From NCBI RefSeq assembly GCF_001613165.1, contig NZ_BDBV01000107.1, positions 1 through 53,644 on the forward strand: 53,644 nucleotides of DNA. Reading direction: 5' to 3'. Below the pieces are notes generated by a model. It had not been told where the DNA came from, made no database searches, and saw only the letters and a list, made by a program, of their open reading frames with translations. The translations under genes and the position numbers were made by a program. The stretch is from Nocardia mexicana NBRC 108244. GTDB lineage: Bacteria > Actinomycetota > Actinomycetes > Mycobacteriales > Mycobacteriaceae. Of the stretch, positions 32,143-40,713 are shown piece by piece (positions within the stretch are counted from its first letter, which is position 1; each line of letters opens with the position of its first letter).

Positions 32143-33009
32143 CTACCCGGAGACGTCGCCGAGGCAGTAGCCCTGGTCGGTGAGCCGCAGGGTGAATGTC
32201 CGCTCCTGCGTCCCGGCGGCGGTGGTGACCGGTGCCGAGGCCGAGAGATAGTTCCCGCGCAGCGGTTTGGACGTGATCGACTGGTCGACGAAGGATCGCA
32301 CGCCGGTGAGCTTGTCCGGGTTGATCGTCAGGGGCGCCGCGGCGGTGCGGCCGCTACCGGTGGGATCCCAGGCGGCGTCGCAGATCAGGGGGTGGGTGTC
32401 CTCGCGATCGGCCGCATTCAGCGGCCGGCCGACGCTGCGGGAAAGGTACCGGCGGACGGTGTGGCGGGCGTCGGCGTCGTTGAACGCGGTATCGGTGCCG
32501 GTGGGGTAGACCCGCGGGCAGGCATAGCCCGTGGCGATATCGGCGCGCTGCGCGACGAGGGTGACCCCGGCGCGGTTCGGGGCGGCCGGGCCCTGCCAGG
32601 TGATGGCGGTGCCGTCGTCCACGCCGGGCTGGGCGAGCGCGAGCACGATGGCCTGCTTGTCGGCGTACATCGACTCCACATTGCGCGGCGCCATTGTCCA
32701 GCACTTGTCCACCAGCTGCGGCCCGGGCAGTTCCTGCAGGTCGATCGCGAATCGGGTGAGGGCGTCGGCCGCCTCGGGGTCCGGGGACTCCAGCGATACG
32801 GTGACCGCCACCTCCCGCGCCGGTGCGGCCGAGGTCGCCGCTGCCGTCGAGCTGGTCTCGGTCCCGGAGTCGTAGTCGGTGCCCTCGATGCCGACCCGCG
32901 AATCGCATCCGGCCACGGCCGCGGCGGCCAGCAGCGCGAGGCTCCCGAGTAGCGTCCCGCGACGGGGCCGGGTGCGTCGGGTACGCAATGCTGGTCGAGG
33001 GCATTTCAC
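32143..33009 (-). CDS. Putative lipoprotein of unknown function
   Basis: A 288-residue secreted lipoprotein. The N-terminus is basic with twin Arg (RRTRPRRG), followed by a hydrophobic stretch and the lipobox AVAGC, whose C35 would be lipidated. The mature part starts with a Ser-, Thr- and Ala-rich spacer and contains conserved-looking Cys (KCWTMAP, CPRVYP, ICDAAW, GYCLGD). The start GTG at 33009 (KCPRPALRT) has AGAGG upstream. It is divergent from the acyltransferase pair. No domain is recognised. The intergenic gap 32005-32142 has a CGGCGCC palindrome near 32124-32140 just past the stop. Confidence 0.78.
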   Translation of the reverse strand: MKCPRPALRTRRTRPRRGTLLGSLALLAAAAVAGCDSRVGIEGTDYDSGTETSSTAAATSAAPAREVAVTVSLESPDPEAADALTRFAIDLQELPGPQLVDKCWTMAPRNVESMYADKQAIVLALAQPGVDDGTAITWQGPAAPNRAGVTLVAQRADIATGYACPRVYPTGTDTAFNDADARHTVRRYLSRSVGRPLNAADREDTHPLICDAAWDPTGSGRTAAAPLTINPDKLTGVRSFVDQSITSKPLRGNYLSASAPVTTAAGTQERTFTLRLTDQGYCLGDVSG

Positions 33010-33078
33010 TGCGGCAAACCTCTTTCCTACGCGTGCGATGGAGGGCGCGAATGTGACTGCGACTACGCTAGCTGAATT

Positions 33079-33861
33079 GTGGAACCCGTCTACCGGACGA
33101 TCATCGGCCTGGCCCGCACCGTCTTCTTCGCGCAGGGACTGAAATTCGAGGTCAGAGGGGATGAGAACATCCCCGCGACCGGTGGTGCCGTCATTGCGAT
33201 CAATCACACCGGATACATGGACTTCACCTACGCCGGGCTACCGGTGCGGACGCCGAAGCGCTACATCCGGTTCATGGCGAAGAAGGAGGTCTTCGACGAC
33301 AAGATCTCCGGTCCGATCATGCGAGCGCTCGAGCACATTCCGGTGGACCGGTCGGCGGGCGCGGACTCCTACAAGGCCGCGCTCGACTATCTGCGGCGGG
33401 GTGAGCTCGTGGGTGTCTATCCCGAGGCCACCATCAGCCGCAGTTTCGAGATCAAGGAGTTCAAGTCGGGCGCCGCGCGGATGGCTATCGAGGCCGGGGT
33501 GCCGCTGATCCCGATGACCATCTGGGGTGCGCAGCGGGTGTGGACGAAGGGTTTCCCGAAGCGTCTGGGGCGCACCAATACTCCGATCTTCATCGCGGTC
33601 GGCAAGCCCATCCAGCCGCCCGCCGTGGAATCGGGCAGTATCGCCGAGCCCGCCGCCGAGCTGACCCGGCAGCTGCGCTCGACGATGCAGGAGATGCTGC
33701 GGGATCTGCAGCGGGACTACGTGCACGAGCCGGGCGCATACTGGGTGCCCGCCCGCCTCGGCGGCAGCGCCCCGACGCTGGAGGAGGCCGATGCGATGGA
33801 TGCCGCGGAGGCCGCCGAGAAGGCGGCGCGGCGCTCGGCCACGGGTGACGCGACGCAGTAG
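33079..33861 (+). CDS. PlsC-type acyltransferase 1
   Basis: A 260-residue member of the 1-acyl-sn-glycerol-3-phosphate acyltransferase family. Motif I NHTGYMD contains the catalytic pair H43-x4-D48; the motif PEATISRS corresponds to the EGTRS phosphate-binding block; IPMTIWG is motif IV. There is a hydrophobic N-terminal membrane-binding segment. The family moves acyl groups onto lysophospholipids or glycolipids at the inner membrane. The start is GTG 33079. It is followed after 35 bp by a paralogue, and similar acyltransferase clusters occur in the syntenic mycobacterial region (Rv3814c-Rv3816c, recalled). Confidence 0.92.
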   Translation: MEPVYRTIIGLARTVFFAQGLKFEVRGDENIPATGGAVIAINHTGYMDFTYAGLPVRTPKRYIRFMAKKEVFDDKISGPIMRALEHIPVDRSAGADSYKAALDYLRRGELVGVYPEATISRSFEIKEFKSGAARMAIEAGVPLIPMTIWGAQRVWTKGFPKRLGRTNTPIFIAVGKPIQPPAVESGSIAEPAAELTRQLRSTMQEMLRDLQRDYVHEPGAYWVPARLGGSAPTLEEADAMDAAEAAEKAARRSATGDATQ

Positions 33862-33896
33862 CCGAAAGGCCGCGGCAGTACAGGAGTTTCGAGAGT

Positions 33897-34649
33897 ATGG
33901 CGCGAGAGCCCGTCTTCGACGTCCTCACCGGTCTGGTCCGCACGATGTTCTGGGCGCAGGGCCTGCGCATCGATATCGCGGGGCAGGAACATATTCCGCG
34001 CACCGGCGGGGCCGTGCTGGCCGTGAACCACACGGCGTACCTGGATTTCATGGAAGTCGGTCTGGTGGGCCGCAAATCGGGCCGCAATGTGCGCTACATG
34101 ATGAAGGCCGAGCTGGAACACGGCATCGTCGGCTGGCTCATGAAGCACTGCAAGGCGATCGGCGTGGATCGCAGCGCCGGTCACGAATCCTTCGAGCGCG
34201 CGGTCGCGGCGCTGCGGGACGGCGAGATCGTGGTGGTCTACCCCGAGGCCACCATCAGTCGCAGTTTCGAACTGAAGGAGTTCAAGTCGGGTGCGGCCCG
34301 GATGGCGATCGACTCCGGCGCCCCGATCGTGCCGATGACGATCTGGGGCGCGCAGCGCGTCTGGACCAAGGACATCCCGAAACGGTTGGGGCGGCACAAC
34401 TTCCCGATCCACATCCGCATCGGCGCGCCCATCCCGGTCCGAGAGCCCGCCGAGGACCTCACCGCCGAATTGCGTTCGAGCATGGAGCAACTGCTCGACC
34501 AGGCGCAGCAAGGCTACGAGATGCCCGAGGGGGCGCGCTGGGTGCCCGCACGTCTCGGCGGCGGCGCGCCCACCATGGAACAAGCGGCGGTGCTGGAGCA
34601 GGAGGAGCTGGCGCGACGGCGGGCCAAGCGCGAGGCCCGCGGCGCCTGA
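33897..34649 (+). CDS. PlsC-type acyltransferase 2
   Basis: A 250-residue paralogue of the preceding acyltransferase. Catalytic H45 and D50 lie in NHTAYLD, and the segments YPEATISRSFE, EFKSGAARMAI and MTIWGAQRVWTK are almost identical between the two proteins, so they arose by tandem duplication. The N-terminus and C-terminal tail differ, which may set acceptor or acyl-chain choice. The pair probably acts in one operon in phospholipid or mycobacterial-type glycolipid remodelling at the inner membrane. An ATG start at 33897 follows GTTTCGAGAGT. Confidence 0.92.
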   Translation: MAREPVFDVLTGLVRTMFWAQGLRIDIAGQEHIPRTGGAVLAVNHTAYLDFMEVGLVGRKSGRNVRYMMKAELEHGIVGWLMKHCKAIGVDRSAGHESFERAVAALRDGEIVVVYPEATISRSFELKEFKSGAARMAIDSGAPIVPMTIWGAQRVWTKDIPKRLGRHNFPIHIRIGAPIPVREPAEDLTAELRSSMEQLLDQAQQGYEMPEGARWVPARLGGGAPTMEQAAVLEQEELARRRAKREARGA

Positions 34650-34678
34650 GCGCGGGGACGTGGCATCGGCCCGGCCGC

Positions 34679-36046
34679 TCACCGGTCGGCGGCGAATACC
34701 AGTGCCGCGCCGACGGTTCCGACGGTGGTGGCGATCCAGAATGCGGTCGGGAATCCGCCGTATACCGAGCCGAGGATCAGGGCGGCACCCAGCTGGCTGC
34801 CCAAGGCGCCTCCTACCGTGCGGGATACCGTATTGATGCCGTTGGCCGTGGCTGCCCGCCCGGGATCGACCACCCGGTGTAGCTGGGACGGCAGTGCGGT
34901 CATCACCAGGCCGGTGCCGAGCCCGATCGGCAGTGCGCACACCGCCAGCTGCCACGGTGAGCCGTGCGCGACTGCCAGCAGCGCCGCGCCGCACGCGGTC
35001 ACGAGTAGTCCCGCGGCCAATGGCCCGCGCGGACCCCGGCGGGCGATGATTCGGCCCGCGACGGCTCCGGCGGGCAGGACCACCAGGGTGGACGGCAGCA
35101 TCACGAGCCCCGCTGTGGTAACGGATCCACCGAAACCATCTGCCGCCGTGGGCAATTCGACCAGCTTGGGTACCAGGACGTAGTACATGAACTGGACCGC
35201 CCCCAGGGCGAGCGCTGCGAGATGCGCGATGCCGACGGGCCGGTGGAGTACCAGGTCCATATCGATGAGCGGATCCCGCAGCCGCTGCTCCACTCGAACG
35301 AATATCGCCAGCAGTGCGACACCGCCGACGGCGAACAGCAGCGTCGGGACGCCGAGCCATCCGGCGGTCGGTCCGACGGTGAGCGCCAGCAGAATTCCGC
35401 AGAGGCCGCCCGCGAGCAGGACGGTACCGCCGATGTCGAGCCGTCCCGCACTGCGGGACGTGCCGTCCGGCACGGCCAGGTAGCCGAGAACCAGTGCGGC
35501 CGTGATCAATCCGGCGCCGACGACGAAAAGCCATCGCCACGAGGCATGGTCGACGATCAGCCCGCCGCACACCAGCGCGATGCCCGCCGCCCCGCCGACC
35601 AGACCGGACAGCAGTCCCAGCCCGGCGTGCACGCGCTCGGGCGGCAGGATGTCGGGGACCGAGCCGAAGGCCAGCGGCAATATCGCGAGGCTGACGCCCT
35701 GCCCGGCGCGGGCCGCGATGAGCACGCCGATGTGCGGCGCGGCGAGGGCGATCAGCGTGGCGGCCAGGTAGATCGCGAGCACGATCAGCAGCATCCGGCG
35801 CCGCCCGTACCGATCGCCCAGTCGGCTGATCAGCGGCGTCAGGATCGCACTGGCGAGCAAGGGTGCGCTCATCACGGCCCAGGTCGCGCCGGTCGCGCTG
35901 GTGTGCAGGGCATGCTGCAGCACGCCGATCGCGGGCACCAGCATGGTCTGCATCAGCCCGTAGGACAGCACGCCGAGGGCCAGGGCGACCATGGCGGCGG
36001 TGCGGCGGATCGCGGGCGGGATGGTGGTCAGGGTTTCGGTGGTCAC
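34679..36046 (-). CDS. MFS transporter, DHA2-type drug/siderophore exporter
   Basis: A 455-residue major facilitator with about 14 transmembrane helices, as in the EmrB/QacA (DHA2) group. Motif A is seen as RLGDRYGRRRML between helices 2 and 3, and motif C-like Gly-rich GLGLLSGLVGGAAG follows. The GTG start at 36046 has a strong GGAGG site. It is divergent from a TetR gene, with two identical-type operators and an iron-box-like sequence in the shared promoter. Export of a drug, dye or siderophore is likely; the iron-box-like site is the only hint for a siderophore. Confidence 0.9.
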   Translation of the reverse strand: MTTETLTTIPPAIRRTAAMVALALGVLSYGLMQTMLVPAIGVLQHALHTSATGATWAVMSAPLLASAILTPLISRLGDRYGRRRMLLIVLAIYLAATLIALAAPHIGVLIAARAGQGVSLAILPLAFGSVPDILPPERVHAGLGLLSGLVGGAAGIALVCGGLIVDHASWRWLFVVGAGLITAALVLGYLAVPDGTSRSAGRLDIGGTVLLAGGLCGILLALTVGPTAGWLGVPTLLFAVGGVALLAIFVRVEQRLRDPLIDMDLVLHRPVGIAHLAALALGAVQFMYYVLVPKLVELPTAADGFGGSVTTAGLVMLPSTLVVLPAGAVAGRIIARRGPRGPLAAGLLVTACGAALLAVAHGSPWQLAVCALPIGLGTGLVMTALPSQLHRVVDPGRAATANGINTVSRTVGGALGSQLGAALILGSVYGGFPTAFWIATTVGTVGAALVFAADR

Positions 36047-36062
36047 GCGGCCTCCTTCTGAT

Positions 36063-36077
36063 GCGAACAACGTTCGC
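36063..36077. promoter_or_regulatory. TetR operator, site 1
   Basis: GCGAAC-AAC-GTTCGC, a perfect palindrome with a 3-base centre, 17-31 bp upstream of the MFS start. The same arms occur in site 2 at 36099-36113, centre to centre 36 bp apart. Confidence 0.75.
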
Positions 36078-36092
36078 GTTAGGCTTACCTAA
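36074..36092. promoter_or_regulatory. Iron-box-like sequence between the two TetR operators
   Basis: TCGCGTTAGGCTTACCTAA matches 15 of 19 positions of the IdeR consensus, with the right 14 bases (TTAGGCTTACCTAA) nearly perfect and the left arm weak. It overlaps operator site 1 by 4 bases. It may instead be part of the promoter. Confidence 0.4.
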
Positions 36093-36098
36093 CTATAT

Positions 36099-36113
36099 GC
36101 GAACGCCGTTCGC
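36099..36113. promoter_or_regulatory. TetR operator, site 2
   Basis: GCGAAC-GCC-GTTCGC, the second copy of the palindrome, with the same arms as site 1. Twin sites of this form in the gap between a transporter and a TetR gene are typical of a self-controlled efflux unit. Confidence 0.75.
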
Positions 36114-36274
36114 AAGTGCCGAATCCGCTCGGCAGCGTGACTCCGGCCAGGGCACGCCCATCGACGAGTCGCCGCTGCCCACGCGATGACTCCTTCCGGG
36201 ATCGGTGAACCGGGTCCTCCGTGGGTCCTCGACCCCGCCGCCTAGGCTCGGACCAGCCGGGCGGAAGGAATGAG

Positions 36275-36871
36275 GTGCGCGAACAACCGTTGACTCGCGG
36301 CGCGATCGTGGCCGCCGCGCGCCGGATCGCCGATGCGGAAGGGTTGTCGGCGCTCACCCTGCGGCGGGTCGCGCAGGACCTGAACACGGGCCAGGCCTCG
36401 CTCTATCGGCACATCGCCGATCGCCGTGAGCTGCTCGCCCTGTTGAACGACGACCTCGCCCGCGCGTTTCCGGTGGTGCGGGACGGCGGTCCGAGGGAGC
36501 GGATCGTGCGGCAGTGGCTCGGGGCGCACCGGGTCCTGCTCGACCATCCGTGGGCCGCCAAGGTGATCATCGACGCCGCCTCGGTGACCGCCACCGCACT
36601 GCCCTTCGCGGAATCGGGGATCGGTGCCCTGCTGGACGCCGGCCTGAGCCCGGAGGTCGCGGCGCGCACCTATCGCGCCGTCTGGCACCTCCTGCTCGGG
36701 TACGTCGTCAACGAACATCCCCTCGGCCATCCGGGATTAGCGGTCGATGCGAACGACTACCCGGCCCTCACCACAGCCCGCCCGCACCTGGCCGCCGCCG
36801 ATGCCGTCGCCGATTTCGAGTGGGCCCTGCATCGACTGCTGGACGCGGTGCTGGGGACGGCGGACGACTGA
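36275..36871 (+). CDS. TetR family regulator of the adjacent exporter
   Basis: A 198-residue TetR-type repressor. The helix-turn-helix lies at about residues 25-60 (LTLRRVAQDLNTGQASLYRH), followed by a helical ligand domain with an Ala- and Leu-rich interior. The start is GTG 36275, with GGAAGGAATGAG upstream. It is divergent from the MFS gene and separated by 228 bp that hold two matching palindromes, which are the likely binding sites; the exporter's substrate should be its inducer. The C-terminal domain type (TetR_C of the 'tetracyclin-like' type) was judged by pattern only. Confidence 0.88.
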   Translation: MREQPLTRGAIVAAARRIADAEGLSALTLRRVAQDLNTGQASLYRHIADRRELLALLNDDLARAFPVVRDGGPRERIVRQWLGAHRVLLDHPWAAKVIIDAASVTATALPFAESGIGALLDAGLSPEVAARTYRAVWHLLLGYVVNEHPLGHPGLAVDANDYPALTTARPHLAAADAVADFEWALHRLLDAVLGTADD

Positions 36872-36926
36872 GCGTGCGGCTCGGCGCGATTCACGCCCAC
36901 CGGTATGCACGAAGGCGAATGACGGC

Positions 36927-37739
36927 TCAGTCGCGAAGGCGTACGGAACAGGGTGTGGGCGCGGGTAGCTTGCCTTCGAAGAATGAGGTCGGCGGAACGC
37001 CCATCAGAACGCGGAAGTCGGCGGTCATATGGGATTGGTCGTAGTATCCCTGCTCGGCGGCGAGCCGGGCCAGCGGTGTATGCGCGGCCGTGGACAGGGT
37101 TCGGCGCAGCCGGTCGATTCGGGCGAAATGCTTGGGGGAGACGCCGATTCCGAGGGTGAACAGGGTGCGCAGATGACGTTCGCTCACCGCCAGACGGGCG
37201 GCGACCTCCGGGATCGTCGCGGAGGTCGCCGACAGCAATGCCGTGGCCGCGTGCAGCAGCGCGCGCTGGGAGGTATCGGTGTCCGGGATACGCCGCGGCA
37301 GTTCGGCTTCCAGTAAAGCCGAGACTTCCTCGGGCGCGGCGTGGGTCAGCTCGTCGGCGAATTCGGCCAGGGGACCGGGCAATTCGGCGAGTGGTACTCC
37401 GCGATCGGTCAGGTCCGCGGCCGGTACGCCCAGCAGGGCGTGTGCCGCACCCGGGGCCAGGCCGAGCCGCACGCAGGACGCCGGTGCGGCGGTCGCCTTG
37501 TACGTCGCGCGGGTGAGCGGGCCGATCACCAGCACGTCCCGCCGCCCGTCCGCCGAATCGCGCAGCACCAACCGGGTCGTGACCTCGGGGACGTGGATGA
37601 ACGGTTCGGTCAGCTCCGGGTGGTCCGCGATGCTGTCGGCCGCGCTGAACCACGACCGCAGGGCGCTGGGCACCGCGATCGGGCGAGTGAAGCGCTCGAC
37701 CGTGCGGATCGGGGACAGCGTGCTGGTCACCAGCTCCAC
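36927..37739 (-). CDS. AraC family transcriptional regulator
   Basis: A 270-residue regulator. The C-terminal AraC DNA-binding domain (about 170-260) has two helix-turn-helix units: IPEVAARLAVSERHLRTLF and ARLAAEQGYYDQSHMTADF, with the signature GYYDQSHM. The N-terminal half is an effector or dimerisation domain of unknown type. The start was set at GTG 37739; GTG 37730 is the alternative. Both lie just before a divergent NmrA-like gene (79-bp gap), which is probably its target, a common pairing. The effector is not readable. Confidence 0.85.
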   Translation of the reverse strand: MELVTSTLSPIRTVERFTRPIAVPSALRSWFSAADSIADHPELTEPFIHVPEVTTRLVLRDSADGRRDVLVIGPLTRATYKATAAPASCVRLGLAPGAAHALLGVPAADLTDRGVPLAELPGPLAEFADELTHAAPEEVSALLEAELPRRIPDTDTSQRALLHAATALLSATSATIPEVAARLAVSERHLRTLFTLGIGVSPKHFARIDRLRRTLSTAAHTPLARLAAEQGYYDQSHMTADFRVLMGVPPTSFFEGKLPAPTPCSVRLRD

Positions 37740-37817
37740 TGTAGGCGCGCCCCGGCCCGGGCGGCCGTGCCGAAATTTCCTATAGCCGCAGGTGGTCGGG
37801 TCGGCAGGCTGTCGTTC

Positions 37818-38663
37818 ATGATTCTGGTGACGGGTGCGACAGGCACCATCGGCAGCGAGATAGTGCGGCAGCTGGTCGGACGGGGTGCGCCGGTCCGGGC
37901 GTTGACGCGGAACCCGGACGCGAGCTTTCCCTCGGGAGTGCAAGCGGCGCAGGGCGATTACTCCGCCTCGGCGGCCGTGCGCGCGGCCATGGCGGATGTC
38001 GAGGCGGCCTTCCTCGTCGGGGTGCTCGGTCCGGACAACACCGATACCGACGCCGAGCTGGTCGCCGCGGCGCGCGCGGCCGGGGTCCGCCGGGTCGTGA
38101 AGCTGTCCGCGATCGGGACCGGCAATGGGGATCTGAAAGGGGTCGGGACGTGGCATCTGCCCGGTGAGGAGGCGGTCCGCGCCGGCGGTCTGGAGTGGAC
38201 GATCCTGCGCCCCACCGCCTTTGCGTCGAATACGCGGTCCTGGGCCGAGCCGATCCGGGCGAACGGCGTGGTGCCGGTGCGGACGGGTGACGGCCGCCAG
38301 GGCGTGGTCGACCCCCGCGATGTGGCGGCGGTGGCCGTCGAGGCGCTCGTTTCCGGCGAACACACGGGCCGGGTGTACACGCCGACCGGGCCCGAACTGC
38401 TGTCCGAGCCCGACCAGGCGGCCATCCTCGGCGCTGCGCTGGGCAGGGAGCTGCGGACCGCGGACCTCTCCGACGACGCGGCGCGCGACATGATGCGGTC
38501 CGCGGGCCTGTCCGATGCCTTCATCGATGGCGCGCAGCTGGGCGCCGCATATGTCCGGGCCGGGAAAAACGAGGTGCTCACCGGGGATGTGCGCCGGGTG
38601 CTCGCCCGGGAGCCGCGCACGTACGCGCAGTGGGTCGCCGATCACCTGCGGGAGTTCACCTGA
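37818..38663 (+). CDS. NAD(P)-binding NmrA-like protein
   Basis: A 281-residue protein with an atypical short-chain dehydrogenase fold. It starts MILVTGATGTIGSEI, carrying the GxxGxxG nucleotide motif. It lacks the Tyr-x-x-x-Lys catalytic pair, as in NmrA/HSCARG-type redox sensors and NADPH-quinone reductase-like proteins. The motif WTILRPTAF is typical of this family. It is divergent from the AraC regulator gene and may be its controlled partner. Whether it is an enzyme or a redox sensor cannot be settled from sequence. Confidence 0.88.
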   Translation: MILVTGATGTIGSEIVRQLVGRGAPVRALTRNPDASFPSGVQAAQGDYSASAAVRAAMADVEAAFLVGVLGPDNTDTDAELVAAARAAGVRRVVKLSAIGTGNGDLKGVGTWHLPGEEAVRAGGLEWTILRPTAFASNTRSWAEPIRANGVVPVRTGDGRQGVVDPRDVAAVAVEALVSGEHTGRVYTPTGPELLSEPDQAAILGAALGRELRTADLSDDAARDMMRSAGLSDAFIDGAQLGAAYVRAGKNEVLTGDVRRVLAREPRTYAQWVADHLREFT

Positions 38664-39033
38664 TGGCGGAGGTCCCCGCCGGTCGATCCGCGCGCGATCA
38701 CGTCCCGCCGGTCTGACCGTAGGTGGCGCACCGCCGCCCGGCCGATACCGGAACACTGCGATAGGCAACGGTTTCCGCGAGCGGGTCGAGCCGGGCCGGG
38801 CGGCCGCCGGAATTGTGTCGCACCGATGTAATTCGAACAGACCGCGTGCCGGTGGTCCGCGGCGGAGATCGGCCACGGAATTATGTATCGGGTGTCGAAT
38901 TGTGACGGCCGAATTGTTCATCGATGGCTGAAATTCGCGATCGCGACGCGGCCGGGTACCGCGAAAGCGCATCTGCAAAGTCGAATGGCGAAAGTTTTTG
39001 GTGCGTCTCCGAAAACTGGGTAGCGTCGGGCCC
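38664..39033. other. 370-bp intergenic region without a gene
   Basis: Lower G+C than neighbours in its second half. It holds an 8-bp direct repeat CGAATTGT (38896-38903 and 38910-38917) and, at 38993-39017, an inverted repeat AGTTTTTGG / CCGAAAACT with a 7-base loop, 16 bases before the agmatine deiminase start. These could form the control region of that gene. I see no convincing open frame. Confidence 0.5.
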
Positions 39034-40050
39034 ATGACGCGCTACACAATGCCGGCGGAGACCGCTCCACACGCCCGGACCTGGCTGGCCTGGCCCGCCA
39101 AGGAATCGGTGTGGGAGGAGCTGCTACCGGCGGTGCGCGCGGATATCACGCGGCTGGCCCGCGCGATCGCCGAACACGAGCCGGTGACGCTGCTGGCCCG
39201 CCGCGAGCAGGTCGAGGAGGCGCGCCGGGCCTGCGGTTCGGCCGTGGAGGTCGTTTCCGCCCCGCTGGACGACCTGTGGGTTCGCGATACCGGGCCGACA
39301 TTTGTGTCCGGTCCGGACGGTCCCGCCGGAATCGACTTCAACTTCAACGGCTGGGGCCAGAAGTCCGAATACCACATGGACGCCAAGGTCGCGCGAAAAG
39401 TGCTCGAACATGCGGAAATTCCCCGCGTGGTCGCGCCGATCGTCACGGAGGGCGGTGCGCTGGAGGTGGACGGCGACGGCACCCTGCTGACGACCGAGAG
39501 CGCATTGGTCAATCCGAACCGAAATCCGGGGCTCGATCACGAGGATATCGAAAAGGCGCTGGGCGAAATGCTGGGCGTCACGAAAGTCGTGTGGCTGCAG
39601 GGAGTAGCGGGCGAGGACGTCACCGATTGTCACGTCGATGCCGTCGCTCGTTTCGCCGAACCCGGTGTGGTCCTGGTGGATTGGCCGGTCCATCCGGATC
39701 CGGGCGACGTCTTCGCGCGCGCCGCGGTCCAGGCACGCGAGATCCTGCGCCGGGCCACCGACGCCGCGGGCAGGCCCTTCGAGATCATCGAACTCCCGCA
39801 ACCGGATGCGACCGAGCTGTCCGGTGAGCGCGGCCCCGACTTCCTGTACTCCTACGCCAACTTCTACGTCGGCAACGACGCCGTCTACATGCCCGCCTAC
39901 GGCGACCGCCGCGGCGACGACCGCGCCGCGGGGATCCTGGCCGACGCCTTCCCGGGCCGGGAGGTGGTCCGGGTGGAATGCAACGCCGTCGTCGAGGGCG
40001 GCGGGGGAATCCACTGCTCGACCCAGCAGCAACCGCTGGTCACCGGCTGA
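39034..40050 (+). CDS. aguA: Agmatine deiminase
   Basis: A 338-residue enzyme of the guanidino-modifying superfamily that turns agmatine into N-carbamoylputrescine. The catalytic Cys is C328 in the signature GGGGIHCSTQQQP at the C-terminus; the LWVRDTGP segment (acidic substrate-binding) and the TDCHVD motif are present. The ATG start at 39034 lacks an obvious ribosome site but follows a hairpin. The peptidylarginine deiminase branch is a related alternative, but the terminal motif favours agmatine. No carbamoylputrescine amidase is in the window, so the pathway is completed elsewhere. Confidence 0.92.
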   Translation: MTRYTMPAETAPHARTWLAWPAKESVWEELLPAVRADITRLARAIAEHEPVTLLARREQVEEARRACGSAVEVVSAPLDDLWVRDTGPTFVSGPDGPAGIDFNFNGWGQKSEYHMDAKVARKVLEHAEIPRVVAPIVTEGGALEVDGDGTLLTTESALVNPNRNPGLDHEDIEKALGEMLGVTKVVWLQGVAGEDVTDCHVDAVARFAEPGVVLVDWPVHPDPGDVFARAAVQAREILRRATDAAGRPFEIIELPQPDATELSGERGPDFLYSYANFYVGNDAVYMPAYGDRRGDDRAAGILADAFPGREVVRVECNAVVEGGGGIHCSTQQQPLVTG

Positions 40051-40053
40051 GGT

Positions 40054-40713
40054 TCAGCTCGGATCGGACCCGCGGATCGCGGCGAACCAGGTTGCCACAC
40101 CCGCCGCGACGGTCACCGCTCCCACGAATGCGGGGAACCCCCCGCCCGCGACATACACCCACAGCAGCGCGGCGAACGGTGCGGCGACGGCGAATTGGGC
40201 ATCCAGCACCAGCCTGTGCACGAACCGTGCCGACCGCGCGGCGTGCGCGGCCCCGTCCGGATTCGGGCGGGCGGGATTGTCGATCAGTTTTCCGGTCGGC
40301 TCCGAATCGCGCAGCGGTCCGGTGGGATACAGGCGCAACTCGTCGATTCGGATGGCTCCGTTTCCCATTCGCGGTGTCGACACGGACAATGTCACCAGCG
40401 CGGGATCGAAATATACGGGTAGCCAACGCTTCCGGCCGTCGGCCTCCAGTTCCAGCCAGGAGCGGCTGAGCAGCCGATGCTGCTGCCGGACCCGCCTGCA
40501 TTCGACGGTTCCCGCGGCGAGGCCACGCACCGGCAGCTTGCCGAACGCCACGGCCAGCCGAAACGCCGTGTACCCCAGCACGATCACCGCCACCGCCGCC
40601 AGCATGCTCGCCTGCTCCAGATCGGCGAACGGCGCCCAGGCGAGGCAGATCGCCAGGGCGCCGAACGTCGTCAGGACCGGGTAGGCCAGCGGATGGCCCG
40701 AACCGGAAATCAC
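40054..40713 (-). CDS. Membrane protein of the ABC transporter operon
   Basis: A 219-residue protein of unknown function with about four hydrophobic segments (two near residues 10-60 and two near 165-205) around a central hydrophilic domain with ELEADGRKRWLPVYFDPALV. It starts GTG 40713, overlapping the stop of the last binding-protein gene by 4 bases, so it is the final gene of the leftward ABC operon. It could be an accessory factor. It converges on agmatine deiminase with only 3 bp between stops. Confidence 0.7.
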   Translation of the reverse strand: MISGSGHPLAYPVLTTFGALAICLAWAPFADLEQASMLAAVAVIVLGYTAFRLAVAFGKLPVRGLAAGTVECRRVRQQHRLLSRSWLELEADGRKRWLPVYFDPALVTLSVSTPRMGNGAIRIDELRLYPTGPLRDSEPTGKLIDNPARPNPDGAAHAARSARFVHRLVLDAQFAVAAPFAALLWVYVAGGGFPAFVGAVTVAAGVATWFAAIRGSDPS

